NCBI RefSeq assembly: GCF_048820915.1 | Contig: NZ_JBMERR010000009.1 | Span: 1 to 64,000, forward strand | Direction of reading: 5' to 3' | Length of the DNA stretch: 64,000 nucleotides | DNA from: Cribrihabitans_A pelagius | Lineage (GTDB): Bacteria > Pseudomonadota > Alphaproteobacteria > Rhodobacterales > Rhodobacteraceae | Shown: positions 52,006 to 60,908 of the stretch, one piece after another | How positions within the stretch are numbered: position 1 is the stretch's first letter | How the letters are laid out: each line of letters starts with the position of its first letter | Position numbers and translations under genes: made by a program | The notes under the pieces: generated by a model | Seen by the model: only the letters and a program-made list of their open reading frames with translations | Databases searched by the model: none | What the model was told of the DNA's origin: nothing

Positions 52006-52051
52006 TTGCAAGTCATTCTCAACTGTCAATGATCTTGAGAATGATTTGCAA
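52006..52051. promoter_or_regulatory. Paired Mur/Fur-like operator upstream of sitA
   Basis: Two 17-bp arms, TTGCAAGTCATTCTCAA at 52006-52022 and TTGAGAATGATTTGCAA at 52035-52051, are inverted copies matching at 16 of 17 positions, with a 12-bp spacer. Each arm on its own resembles a 7-1-7 Fur-family box. The site is about 40-90 bp upstream of the sitA start codon, where the manganese regulator Mur (or Fur) would block transcription in metal-replete cells. Confidence 0.75.
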
Positions 52052-52285
52052 AGAACCGCTGCCCCTGAAGGTACCCGGCGGCGGGCGGGGCAACAGCCCC
52101 GGCGCGCCGGAGTGCCGGGATGCGCGCGGAAGGCGCAGGGCAGCGTGAAAAGTTAACGCGGCCACATTGGTGCCCGAATTGCGCCCCCGTTCGCGCCCGA
52201 TTCCCTTTCTAGTTCCTTAAGGGCGGCCAGAACGGCGCGAGAGTGAACCCGAATTCTCGACCCCTCTGGCAAGGCGATCCTCCGG

Positions 52286-52693
52286 ATGACACGTACCGAC
52301 CCCCCATCAGACGGCCCGTCCGGCGGCCTTGCGCCGCAGGCGGATGCGGCCAATGGCATCCTGTTGATCTGCGGCGGAGAGGAGCAGGACCAGCTCTGCC
52401 AGGTGCTCGCCGACGCGCTGGCCGAAGCCCGGCCGGACGCGGCAGTGACCCTCTGCGCACCGGAAGACGCGGCCTCTGCCGCGCCTGCAGCGCTGACCCT
52501 GCGCTACCACCCGCAGCACTGCGCCGCCGACTGGCTGGCCGGTGTTCTGTCCTGGCAGAGCAGCGCGGACGGCAGCGGCCGCGGCCCGGTGATCGAGCAT
52601 TCGGTTCTCGACGGCATCCTGACGGCAGAAAGCCTCGCCGGCTTTGCCCGGGCCCTGGTCCGGCATTCCGGAATTCCCCTGAAAACGCTTTAA
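52286..52693 (+). CDS. Small protein of unknown function upstream of RTX protease
   Basis: This 135-residue protein has no signal peptide. It starts with a Pro/Ser-rich stretch and then reads like a small alpha/beta fold (GILLICGGEEQDQLCQVLAD, then RYHPQHCAADWLAGVLSWQS). I do not recognise it. It ends 18 bp before the RTX protease gene in the same direction, so the two are probably co-transcribed. A role as regulator, inhibitor or export helper for the protease is a guess from position. Confidence 0.6.
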   Translation: MTRTDPPSDGPSGGLAPQADAANGILLICGGEEQDQLCQVLADALAEARPDAAVTLCAPEDAASAAPAALTLRYHPQHCAADWLAGVLSWQSSADGSGRGPVIEHSVLDGILTAESLAGFARALVRHSGIPLKTL

Positions 52694-52711
52694 CGAGGAT
52701 GGATTACCCAG

Positions 52712-55465
52712 ATGTGTGAATATTGCGGAAGCCCCCAGCACCGTATTCCCGAAGTCACCAGCAGCGGCACCGGCAGCGCCTCCGCCTGGGACGCGGCCGG
52801 GAAGCCGACCTACACGATCGACCAGATCGCCACCTATCTGACCCAGGGTTTCTGGGAAGATACCGGCCGCACCCAGCGTTCATTCGACGTGCAGCCGGGC
52901 GGTCAGATCACTGTCAGCCTCAGCGGACTGAACGCCAGCGGCCAGGCCACCGCGCGCAAGGCGCTGGAAAGCTGGACCGCGCTGAGCGGTATCAACTTTG
53001 TCGAGAGCAACAACGCTCAGATCACCTTCGATGACAACCAGTCCGGCGCCTATGCCTCCTCCAGCGTCAGCAATGGCACCATCCTCAGCTCGCACATCAA
53101 TGTCGCGAGCAGCTGGTCCAACTACGGCGACTACTACTTGCAGACCTACATTCACGAGATCGGCCATGCGCTCGGTCTCGGCCATACCGGCGACTACAAT
53201 GGCAGCGCCGACTATGCCCGCGACGCGCATTTTGCCAATGACAGCTGGCAGGTCTCGGTGATGTCCTATTTCAGCCAGCACGAGAACCCGGCGACGGACG
53301 CCACTTTCGTCTATCTGGCTACCGCGCAGCTGGCTGATATCGCGGCGGTGCAGCAGCTCTACGGCACGCCCACGAATGTGGAAACCGGCGACACCACCTA
53401 TGGCGACGGCGAAACCACGGGCCGGTTCGGCATGGACCTGAGCGGCCGCTATGCGGTGACGATCGTCGACAGCGGCGGCACCGATCTCATCAATCTGGCT
53501 TCGCACCACCAGAACCAGCGTCTGAGCTTGGTTGCGGAAACCTTCTCCGACCTGAACGGCAAGACCGGCAATTTCGCCATCGGCCGCGGCACGGTGATCG
53601 AGAACGCCGTCACCGGCGCGGGCGCAGACTATATCATCGGCAATGATGCGAACAACCGGCTGGAGAGCGGCGGCGGCAACGACCATATCCTCGCGGGCGG
53701 CGGCAACGATATCCTCATCGGCGGCGCCGGCGCGGATCAGCTGACCGGCGGCACCGGGGCGGACCGTTTCGTCTACACCGCGCTGGACGAGGCGGGCGAT
53801 ACCGTCACCGACTTCGACCTTGCCGCAGGCGACCGGGTCGACATCACAGCCCTGCTGGAAGCGGCGGGCTATACCGGACAGGCACCTGCCGGCGACGGCA
53901 CCGTGTCGCTGGAGGAAGGCTCCGGCGGCAGCTGGCTGGTCATTTCGCTTGGCGGCACCGATACCAGGCTGGTGTTCCTCACCGGAGTGGCGGCAACCGC
54001 CGATGTGGCCGAGATCATCGACAGCGGCGACACCCCGCCGCCGCCGCCGCCCCCGCCGCCGCTGTCGCCCGACACCACCTACACTTTCAGCAATGACTTC
54101 GTGCGGAACTGGACGAACCTGCTGGGCACCGTCACCGACACCGACGGCGGCACCGATACGCTGGATCTGAGCGCGGTGACGCTGAACGCCAAAGTGCTGC
54201 TCGACAGCGGCGCCTCCGGCAAGATCGGTTCCAAGACCCTGACCATTGCCGACGGTACCGAGATCGAGAACGTGATCTTCGGCAACGGCCGGGATGCCGG
54301 CTACGGCAATCTGCTTGCCAACTTCCTCGACGGCGGTGGCGGCAATGACAAGCTGTACGGTTTTGGCGGTGCAGATACGCTGGATGGCGGCGAGGGCAAG
54401 GATCAGCTCCACGGCGGCGATGGCGATGACGATTTGCGCGGCGGCGATGGCGACGACAAGCTTTACGGGGACGAGGGGAATGACTCCCTCTCTGCCGGTG
54501 AAGGCAAGAACCAGATCAAAGCCGGCAATGGCAACGACACCGTCACCGCCGGCGGCGGGGACGACAAGATCGACGGCGGCGCGGGCGATGATGTTCTCGA
54601 TGCGGGTGCGGGACGCAACCGCCTGGATGGCGGCGAGGGCAATGACGTTCTCATCAGCAACGGAGCCAAGAGCCAGCTGAAGGGCGGCGAGGGTCACGAT
54701 ACGCTGAACGGCGGCGAAGGCGGCAGCAAGCTGGACGGCGGCGCCGGCAATGACGTCATGACCAGCGGCAGCGGCAAGGACAAGCACAAGGCCGGCGACG
54801 GGGACGATACGGTTTCGGCCGGCGGCGGCGATGACCATCTGGACGGCGGCGATGGCAACGACAGCCTGATTGGCGGGGCCGGAGCCGACAAGATCAAGGC
54901 GGGCGACGGCAACGATGTGATCGACGGCGGCGAGCATGACGACAAGCTCGGCGGCGGTAAAGGCGACGACACAATCAGCGGCGGCACCGGCGATGATCAG
55001 ATCAAGGCGGGCAGTGGTGACGATGTCATCCTGGGCGGTGACGGCAACGACAGCATCAAGGGTGACAACGGCAATGACGGCATCGACGGCGGCGCTGGCG
55101 ATGACATCATTGATGGCGGCAGGGGCATCGATGTGATCTGGGGCGGTACCGGGTACGACGTCCTGAAGGGCGGCAAGGGGGCGGATGTCTTCGTTTTCGA
55201 CACCGCGGAGGAGACAGGCGACTTGCTCGCCGACTTCTCCCGCCGGGACGGCGACCTGTTCGACATCTCAGGCCTTCTGGACGAGCAGGGCACGGATCTG
55301 GCCACGGCTCTGGGCGCGGGTCAGCTGGCTTTGCGCGCGGACGGCAAGTCCGCGGTGCTCGAGTTCGACGCCGATGGCCCGGGCGGGGCAGATGCCCTTC
55401 TGATTGCGGAGCTGGGCAAGGTCAAGGCGACCGAAATCCTGACCGAGGACTGGTTCCTTTTCTAG
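52712..55465 (+). CDS. Serralysin-like (M10) metalloprotease with RTX repeats
   Basis: This 917-residue secreted protease has catalytic zinc site HEIGHALGLGH with His148, Glu149, His152 and His158, and Met-turn Met184 in VSVMSYFSQ. A first RTX block (about 305-345) follows, then a beta domain, a nine-proline linker (about 447-455) and a long second RTX array (about 535-815) of GGxGxDxUx nonapeptides that bind calcium. The C-terminus (ILTEDWFLF) fits a type I secretion signal. No signal peptide is present; the N-terminus has an unusual CEYC pair. No type I exporter genes lie nearby, so secretion must use a pump encoded elsewhere. Confidence 0.9.
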   Translation: MCEYCGSPQHRIPEVTSSGTGSASAWDAAGKPTYTIDQIATYLTQGFWEDTGRTQRSFDVQPGGQITVSLSGLNASGQATARKALESWTALSGINFVESNNAQITFDDNQSGAYASSSVSNGTILSSHINVASSWSNYGDYYLQTYIHEIGHALGLGHTGDYNGSADYARDAHFANDSWQVSVMSYFSQHENPATDATFVYLATAQLADIAAVQQLYGTPTNVETGDTTYGDGETTGRFGMDLSGRYAVTIVDSGGTDLINLASHHQNQRLSLVAETFSDLNGKTGNFAIGRGTVIENAVTGAGADYIIGNDANNRLESGGGNDHILAGGGNDILIGGAGADQLTGGTGADRFVYTALDEAGDTVTDFDLAAGDRVDITALLEAAGYTGQAPAGDGTVSLEEGSGGSWLVISLGGTDTRLVFLTGVAATADVAEIIDSGDTPPPPPPPPPLSPDTTYTFSNDFVRNWTNLLGTVTDTDGGTDTLDLSAVTLNAKVLLDSGASGKIGSKTLTIADGTEIENVIFGNGRDAGYGNLLANFLDGGGGNDKLYGFGGADTLDGGEGKDQLHGGDGDDDLRGGDGDDKLYGDEGNDSLSAGEGKNQIKAGNGNDTVTAGGGDDKIDGGAGDDVLDAGAGRNRLDGGEGNDVLISNGAKSQLKGGEGHDTLNGGEGGSKLDGGAGNDVMTSGSGKDKHKAGDGDDTVSAGGGDDHLDGGDGNDSLIGGAGADKIKAGDGNDVIDGGEHDDKLGGGKGDDTISGGTGDDQIKAGSGDDVILGGDGNDSIKGDNGNDGIDGGAGDDIIDGGRGIDVIWGGTGYDVLKGGKGADVFVFDTAEETGDLLADFSRRDGDLFDISGLLDEQGTDLATALGAGQLALRADGKSAVLEFDADGPGGADALLIAELGKVKATEILTEDWFLF

Positions 55466-55521
55466 TCAAGCGCTTGACCGGCGCGGCCTTGGCGGCCGGC
55501 GCCGGGAGCCAAGGCCGCGCC
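55465..55521 (+). terminator. Palindrome and hairpin after RTX protease gene
   Basis: GTCAAGCGCTTGAC at 55465-55478 is a perfect palindrome that touches the stop codon. Just behind it GGCGCGGCCTTGGC (55480-55493) pairs perfectly with GCCAAGGCCGCGCC (55508-55521) over a 14-nt loop. No T-run follows, so intrinsic termination is not certain, but the structure lies between convergent genes. Confidence 0.5.
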
Positions 55522-55741
55522 GGGCTCGGGCGCGGCCGTTGACCGTTCCCGGCAGGCGCCAGGTGCTTGCTATCAGGCGCGGATGCCGAGCATCCGCCTG
55601 ACTGCCGCCTTGGCCCTGCGGCGGGAGCCAAGGCCGCGCCGGGCTCGGGCGCGGCCGTTGACCGTTCCCGGCAGGCGCCAGGTGCTTGCTATCAGGCGCG
55701 GATGCCGAGCATCCGCCTGACTGCCGCCTTGGCCCTGCGGC
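55504..55741. repeat. 119-bp tandem duplication
   Basis: The segment starting GGGAGCCAAGGCC at 55504 is repeated without visible change starting at 55623, a period of 119 bp. The second copy contains the last codons and stop of the glycosyltransferase gene (55692), so the first copy is a duplicate of that gene's 3' end plus its downstream flank. It also duplicates one arm of the hairpin at 55480-55521. Confidence 0.9.
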
Positions 55742-56651
55742 GGCGGAACTTCCAGCTCTTGCGGTGGTCTTGCAACGCGGCTTCCAGTACCGGGCTGTAA
55801 CGCTCTGCTTTTGCCAGCGCCTGTTTGTCACCGGATTTCAGGGCCTGATAGACAAAGTGGCTGATCCAGCGGTGCGCAAGGTCCGGCAGAGGGCTGTCCG
55901 GAAAATAGCGGCCGTGCCAGTCGATCACTGTCTTTATCTGGTTCCAGGTGTTCAGATGGATGTTCGTGCCATGCTTGCGATAGGCCATTCCCGGTTCATG
56001 CAGCAGCGTGAATTTGAGCTCCGGACGCGCAACCATGTATTTGAACATCTTTGTCCGCAGGATGATGTCGTCGCCGGAGATGTCCGGGTCCATGCCACCC
56101 ACCGCGCGCACCATCGCCGTCTGCAGCACGGCGGCCTGATTGTAGAAGGTGCCGAGCTGTTCGTATTCGATCTCTAGCAGCTCCCGCGCCGATTCCACGG
56201 ATTTCCTGTAGAGCGGCGATTCGAAATGCTCGGTGACCGTCTCGCCGTCGTCGTCGATCTCTTTGTTGCAGGTATTGGCAACCAGGACCATGCTGGGGTC
56301 TTGCCGGACGATCTCCATCTTCGAGGAGATTGCGCCGGGCAGCAGCAGGTCATCCAGGGAGAACAGGGAGATGTAGTCTCCGGTGGCTGCCGCGATGGCC
56401 CGGTTGACGTTCAGCGGGACATTGCCGGTGTTCTCCTGGGCAATCAGCTTGTGAGGATAGGGCGAGCGCGCCAGGACCTTTTCCAGCTCCCCGATGTTGC
56501 CATCGGTGGAGCCGTCGTCGATCACCACAATTTCGATATGCGGGTAATCCTGCGCATAGACAGACTCCAGCGCCACCCGGCAGAACCGGCTGTGGTTATA
56601 GGTGGTACAGATGATCGAGCAGACCAGAGGTTCGGAACCGGCTTCACTCAT
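55692..56651 (-). CDS. Family 2 glycosyltransferase
   Basis: This 319-residue GT-A enzyme has PLVCSIICTTYNHSRFCRVA at the start, the nucleotide-sugar region IEIVVIDDGSTDGN and the metal-binding LFSLDDLLLPGA (DxD-like). A basic C-terminus (KFRRRRAKAAVRR) follows. It transfers a sugar from a nucleotide donor to a surface glycan or lipid-linked acceptor. It is the last gene of the minus-strand glycan cluster, 56 bp after the aminotransferase, and its 3' end is duplicated downstream. Confidence 0.9.
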   Translation of the reverse strand: MSEAGSEPLVCSIICTTYNHSRFCRVALESVYAQDYPHIEIVVIDDGSTDGNIGELEKVLARSPYPHKLIAQENTGNVPLNVNRAIAAATGDYISLFSLDDLLLPGAISSKMEIVRQDPSMVLVANTCNKEIDDDGETVTEHFESPLYRKSVESARELLEIEYEQLGTFYNQAAVLQTAMVRAVGGMDPDISGDDIILRTKMFKYMVARPELKFTLLHEPGMAYRKHGTNIHLNTWNQIKTVIDWHGRYFPDSPLPDLAHRWISHFVYQALKSGDKQALAKAERYSPVLEAALQDHRKSWKFRRRRAKAAVRRMLGIRA

Positions 56652-56707
56652 TCAAGCATTCCTTCTGTCGACTGGGCAACCGCCAGCCTGGGCTGGCAGG
56701 CGCCGTG

Positions 56708-57805
56708 TCATGGCGCGGTGCGCAGCGCAGCGATGACGCGGCCCGGGGCCTCGTCGCCGAGATGGGGTCCGATCGGCAGGCTGAGCAGCTCTTCCGACAA
56801 TTGTTCGGCAACCGGAAAATCGCCTGTGGCATATCCGAGCCCCGCATAGGCGCCCTGAAGGTGCGGCGGGGTGGGGTAATGCACCAGTGTCTGAATGCCC
56901 TGCGTCTCAAGATGTGCGGCCAGCGCGTCGCGGCGGCGGCTGCGGATCACGTACAGATGCCAGACCGGATCGGCCCAATCCGGAGCGGCGGGCGTCATGA
57001 GGTCCAGATCCGCCAGCTGTTCCGAATAGAACCGGGCAATCGCGCGGCGGCGGTTGTTCCAGTCCTCCAGATGTCTCAGCTTGACCCGCAGCACCGCTGC
57101 CTGCACCGGGTCGAGACGGCTGTTTGTGCCGGCAATCTCATGCATGTACTTCCTGGAGGAGCCGTAGTTGGCCAGCATGCGCAGACGTTCTGCCAGCGCG
57201 GCGTCCCGGGTGGTCACTGCGCCGCCGTCGCCCAGAGCACCCAGATTCTTGCCGGGGTAGAAGCTCCAGCAGGTCAGATCTCCTAAACCGCCGATCCGCT
57301 GTCCCCGGTAGAGGGCGCCATGCGCCTGTGCCGCGTCCTCGATCACGAAAATACGATGCGCCTTCGCCAGAGACAGGATCGGATCCATGTCCGCGGGCTG
57401 CCCGTAGAGATGCACCGGGATGATGGCGCGGGTGCGGTCACTCAGTGCCGGGGCGCAGGCTTCGGCCGTGATGCTGTGCAGGGCCTGGTCCGGCTCCACC
57501 GGCACGATCCGCGCGCCAACCTGGGAGACGGCCAGCCAAGTGGCAATGTAGGTGTTGCTGGGCACGATGACTTCGTCGCCAGGACCGATGCCAAGGGCGC
57601 GCAGCGACAGCACCAGGGCGTCCAGCCCGTTGCCGACCCCAACAGCGTGATCCACGCCGCAATAGGCGGCGAATTCCGCTTCGAAGGCCTGGACTTCGGG
57701 ACCCTGGATATACCAGCCGCTGTCCATCACCCGGATCACCGCGGCGTCAATCTCGTCCTTCAATGCACGGTAGGCCGCGCCGACATCGAGAAATGGAACC
57801 TTCAT
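56708..57805 (-). CDS. DegT/DnrJ/EryC1 sugar aminotransferase (FdtB-like)
   Basis: This 365-residue PLP enzyme has the PLP-binding Asp and neighbours in VIEDAAQAHGA, Schiff-base Lys186 in SFYPGKNLGALGDGGA and substrate loop NSRLDPVQAAVLRVKL. The family converts keto-sugar nucleotides to amino sugars. With the FdtA-like cupin and the NeuD-like acetyltransferase in the same cluster, the product is probably an acylated 3-amino-3,6-dideoxyhexose such as dTDP-Fuc3NAc or Qui3NAc. The exact sugar is inferred. Confidence 0.92.
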   Translation of the reverse strand: MKVPFLDVGAAYRALKDEIDAAVIRVMDSGWYIQGPEVQAFEAEFAAYCGVDHAVGVGNGLDALVLSLRALGIGPGDEVIVPSNTYIATWLAVSQVGARIVPVEPDQALHSITAEACAPALSDRTRAIIPVHLYGQPADMDPILSLAKAHRIFVIEDAAQAHGALYRGQRIGGLGDLTCWSFYPGKNLGALGDGGAVTTRDAALAERLRMLANYGSSRKYMHEIAGTNSRLDPVQAAVLRVKLRHLEDWNNRRRAIARFYSEQLADLDLMTPAAPDWADPVWHLYVIRSRRRDALAAHLETQGIQTLVHYPTPPHLQGAYAGLGYATGDFPVAEQLSEELLSLPIGPHLGDEAPGRVIAALRTAP

Positions 57806-57835
57806 CCGCCACCCTCTTTCTGCATGGGTAAATCT

Positions 57836-58783
57836 TCAGCCCAGATGCCACTCATAGTGGGTAAACACAATGCTGCGGGCGCCGAACATCTCTTTCTGCC
57901 GGGCCAGGCCGGTGTTGAGTTCGCGCCCGCCATCTGTGGTCGAAATGCCGAAGCTGAACCAGTCGCGGCCGCCGAATCCGCGGTCCGCTAGATCCGAAAC
58001 GATCAGGTCCAGCGCGCCGTTGCGGCGCCCGTCCTCGGTGGTCGCCATGTACTGCGCGTGCAGCGCCGGGTCGCAGTCGAAGGTCACGATACCGCCCTGC
58101 ACGCCCCTGTCATCAACTGCCGCCAGCAGCCGGATACGGTCCGGGAACCGGCTTTGCAGCAGGCGGATCTCTTCCAGGCTGTGGGTCGGAGCGGCCTGGT
58201 GGGCTTCGCCGAGGCGGGCAGTGAGAATTTCCCAGAAGGGCGTGAAATCTTCCATCTCCACGACCCGCAGCCCAGCCTTTCCGGCACGCCGCGCGCCCTG
58301 GCGTTTGGATTTCGAAAACCCCGGGCTGCGGCTTGCCGCGATCACCGAAGCAAGATCGCTGCGCACCGGCCGGGCTCCCGCCCGCATCAGCGCATAAAGG
58401 TCCTCTTCTGCCGGGCAGCGGTGGAAGATGTGCGGTATCGCCTTATAGCGCAAGCATGAGATGCCCGCGCTGCGCAGGGCGCCGCCAAGCGCTTTTATGA
58501 CATCCAGCATCAGAGCAGCGGACATCGCCGGGCCGGTCACCAGCCCGCCATAGGTCAGACCGCCGTGAGACTGCAGCTCATCTCCGTGGCGGCTGGCAGG
58601 CAGGAGGGCAACGGTCTTGCCATCCATCTCCGCAATAAGGGAGTGATCCGTGAACCGGTCCGCGTGATACTCCATGAAGCCGCGGTCGTGCAGGAAAGTG
58701 CCGTTCTTGGCGGCCGCAACGAAAGCGTTCCAGCCCGCGGCATCCCCGGCTTCATAGCGCCGGATCGTAACGGCGCAGCTCAT
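57836..58783 (-). CDS. FemAB/GNAT-like acyltransferase
   Basis: This 315-residue protein opens VTIRRYEAGDAAGWNAFVAAAKNGTFLHDRGFMEYH (short motifs GTFLH and RGFMEYH are family-like). The C-terminal half has the second GNAT-like fold (GGIVTFDCDPALHAQYMATT, DWFSFGIST). Proteins of this kind in glycan clusters add amino acids or acyl groups to amino sugars. The start at 58783 overlaps the stop of the previous gene (ATGA), so it is coupled to the beta-propeller gene. Confidence 0.75.
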   Translation of the reverse strand: MSCAVTIRRYEAGDAAGWNAFVAAAKNGTFLHDRGFMEYHADRFTDHSLIAEMDGKTVALLPASRHGDELQSHGGLTYGGLVTGPAMSAALMLDVIKALGGALRSAGISCLRYKAIPHIFHRCPAEEDLYALMRAGARPVRSDLASVIAASRSPGFSKSKRQGARRAGKAGLRVVEMEDFTPFWEILTARLGEAHQAAPTHSLEEIRLLQSRFPDRIRLLAAVDDRGVQGGIVTFDCDPALHAQYMATTEDGRRNGALDLIVSDLADRGFGGRDWFSFGISTTDGGRELNTGLARQKEMFGARSIVFTHYEWHLG

Positions 58784-59709
58784 GCCGGCTGCCACCGGGC
58801 GACCCCGACGCCGGTACGGCCCATGTCGTTGCCATTGTAGAACAGATAGCGGGTGCCGTCCGCAGTCTCGCAATGCGCCGGATAGCAAGTCATTTCGCTG
58901 TCCCAGGCGCCGGGCGCGCCGCGCGGCAGCTCACGGTCCGCGGTGCGGGTGAAGGCCACCCCATCCGGCGAGGTGAAGCGGAAGCTCTCGTATTGCTTGG
59001 ACAAGGTATCCGAGGTCGCGCGCAGCTCCCAGGTGCCGTCCGGCAGCAGGCTGGCCCGCGGCCGGCCAATCCGGTATTCGTTTGGACCGGGCGCAATGAT
59101 CGGCACCGCTTCTGCATTGTCGAACCTCAGCCCGTCCGGGCTGGTCAGCGTCCAGCAATCGTACTGCGGATACGCGCGCCCATCCAGCGGCTGCCAGCCG
59201 CGGCCGCGCGAGATCCAGGCCCGGTACGTGCCATCGGGAAGCGCGGCGATCGAATGCAGTGCCCCGATGAAAGTGCCGTCCGGGCAGCGGTCGATGACGG
59301 GAGTCGGCTGCCAGCGTTCAAAGCTATCGCCGCGGTCGCGGCTGATCGCCACCCCGGTGAAGGCCAGGAATTTTGCCTTTTCCACCAGCTGGAACCCGAC
59401 ATAGTAGAGCCGCAGCTCATCGTCCGAGACTTCCAGCACATCGCCCAGGATCACGCCGTTGTCGTCGAACATGCCGGGTGCGCCAAGATCCAGCACCGGA
59501 TCCGGCGAGACTGCTTTCACCCGCCGCGGATCCTTGGCATCGACATCCACCCAGCCGATCCGGCTGATACCGGCCGAATCGCGGATGCCGCCGAACAGGC
59601 GGATGGTGTCCGGATCCCGCAGCCAGGGGCAGGGCGTCATGAAGGAATGCTGCGCCCAGTCCGATGCGCCGCCGGGGCAGTAGACCAGGCCTTCCTTGCG
59701 CCAGCTCAT
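58780..59709 (-). CDS. Glycoside hydrolase-like beta-propeller protein
   Basis: This 309-residue protein shows a five-bladed propeller pattern of GH43/GH32 type with blade-end phrases such as HSFMTPCPWLRDPDTIRLF, VAISRDRGDSFERW, RAWISRGRGWQ and GRPRASLLPDGTWEL (each short). No signal peptide is present. In glycan clusters such proteins can act on sugar precursors or phospho-glycans inside the cell. Catalytic acids cannot be assigned with confidence. It overlaps both neighbours (59706-59709 and 58780-58783). Confidence 0.7.
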   Translation of the reverse strand: MSWRKEGLVYCPGGASDWAQHSFMTPCPWLRDPDTIRLFGGIRDSAGISRIGWVDVDAKDPRRVKAVSPDPVLDLGAPGMFDDNGVILGDVLEVSDDELRLYYVGFQLVEKAKFLAFTGVAISRDRGDSFERWQPTPVIDRCPDGTFIGALHSIAALPDGTYRAWISRGRGWQPLDGRAYPQYDCWTLTSPDGLRFDNAEAVPIIAPGPNEYRIGRPRASLLPDGTWELRATSDTLSKQYESFRFTSPDGVAFTRTADRELPRGAPGAWDSEMTCYPAHCETADGTRYLFYNGNDMGRTGVGVARWQPA

Positions 59710-60386
59710 GCTGCGGGCTTAATCTTGAAATAGCGGTAGGCGCTGACCCGCGAGGCTTCGGCAGGGTGGCCGTTGAGGATCCGGCCGGGATCCTCGAAGG
59801 ACTTGTTGACCACCGCGGCCATGCCGACAAAGCTGTCCGCCCCCACGGTCACCCCATCGGCAAAGCTGGCGTTCACGCCGATGAAGCTGCGGGCGCCGAT
59901 CTTGCAGTAGCCTGACACCACCACATGCGAGGACACGAAGCAGTAATCGCCAATCTCCGTCTGATGGCCAATGTGGTTGCCCGACCACAAAACGCAGCCG
60001 TTCCCGATGCGCACGCCGTGCTGCACCACGTTGTTTTCGAAGATGAAGGCATTTTCGCCCAGCTCCGCGGTCCGCCAGACCATTGCGCGCGGGCTGACGA
60101 AGCTTGCCAGCGTATAGCCCTTTTCCTTGGTCAGCCCGATCAGGCGCTCCCGCACGCGGTTCAGCTGCGTGGAGGTGACTGCCACATGCGCTTCCGCCGC
60201 AGCTGGCCCGAAATGCTCTTCCGCCTCTTCCAGGGCAACCACGGGGAGGCCGAATTTTTCAGTGGCGTTCAGATAGTCCCGCTCCACCGCAAAGCCCACG
60301 ACCGTGTAGGGGCTGTCGACCGTGAAGTACTCATAGGCGATATCGGCGAATTCGCCGTCTCCGACGATAAGAAGATTGTTCGGCAT
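59706..60386 (-). CDS. NeuD-family sugar O/N-acetyltransferase
   Basis: This 226-residue protein has an N-terminal Rossmann-like domain (LLIVGDGEFADIAYEYF). A left-handed beta-helix of hexapeptide repeats (VVQHGVRIGNGCVLWSGNHI, HQTEIGDYCFVSSHVVVSGY) and His residues in SGNHIGHQ typical of acetyl-CoA-dependent sialic/aminosugar acetyltransferases follow. It is the first gene of the minus-strand glycan run, divergent from the FdtA-like gene, and probably acetylates the amino sugar made by the DegT-type enzyme. Confidence 0.88.
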   Translation of the reverse strand: MPNNLLIVGDGEFADIAYEYFTVDSPYTVVGFAVERDYLNATEKFGLPVVALEEAEEHFGPAAAEAHVAVTSTQLNRVRERLIGLTKEKGYTLASFVSPRAMVWRTAELGENAFIFENNVVQHGVRIGNGCVLWSGNHIGHQTEIGDYCFVSSHVVVSGYCKIGARSFIGVNASFADGVTVGADSFVGMAAVVNKSFEDPGRILNGHPAEASRVSAYRYFKIKPAA

Positions 60387-60470
60387 GACTGTGGCTCGCT
60401 GATCCTTGGCAATGCACTCAGGCGATGCACGTGTATGTTGTTGATTGTCGGAAGGTCATATAGGTACTTC

Positions 60471-60908
60471 GTGAGAAAAAAGCGAGTGATAATCCCAGTG
60501 CCACTGCAAGACTGCCGCGTCGTCGATCTGCCGAAAATTACCGATGTCCGGGGAAACCTGACGTTCGTCGAAGGGCAAAATCACATCCCCTTCGACATCC
60601 GCCGGGTCTACTATCTTTATGACGTGCCTGGCGGAGCCGATCGCGGCGAGCACGCGCACAAGGACCTGCATCAGTTTGTCATCTGCATGTCGGGCAGTTT
60701 CGACTTGGTGCTGGACGACGGTTTTGGCGTGAAGCGCTTCCAGCTCAACCGCTCCTACTACGGCGTCTATATCTGCCCGATGATCTGGCGCTACCTGGAT
60801 AATTTCTCGTCCGGGTCGGTCTGCATGGTGCTGGCGTCCGACGTCTACAAGGAAAGCGACTACATCCGCGGCCGCGGTGATTTCCTGAAGGCGGTCGGCG
60901 CCTCCTGA
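60471..60908 (+). CDS. FdtA/QdtA-like cupin (sugar 3,4-ketoisomerase)
   Basis: This protein of about 145 residues is of the WxcM/FdtA cupin type. It shows LPKITDVRGNLTFVEGQNHI, RVYYLYDVPGGADRGEHAHK and LHQFVICMSGSFDLVLDDG, with metal/catalytic His residues in the HAHK motif, then YYGVYICPMIWRYL. It isomerises dTDP-4-keto-6-deoxyglucose to the 3-keto form before transamination. The start is uncertain: ATG 60435, GTG 60471 or GTG 60498 are all in frame; 60471 has AGG at usable spacing. It is divergent from the acetyltransferase gene. Confidence 0.87.
   Translation: MRKKRVIIPVPLQDCRVVDLPKITDVRGNLTFVEGQNHIPFDIRRVYYLYDVPGGADRGEHAHKDLHQFVICMSGSFDLVLDDGFGVKRFQLNRSYYGVYICPMIWRYLDNFSSGSVCMVLASDVYKESDYIRGRGDFLKAVGAS

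Noticed and set aside
52880..54937. A 685-codon minus-strand frame rich in Ala, Val and Ile
   Set aside because: Antisense of the RTX repeats; its regularity mirrors the calcium-binding nonapeptides.
54300..55150. Regular short repeats resembling a CRISPR array
   Set aside because: The period is 27 bp or multiples and in frame, encoding GGxGxDxUx nonapeptides; there are no unique spacers and no cas genes.
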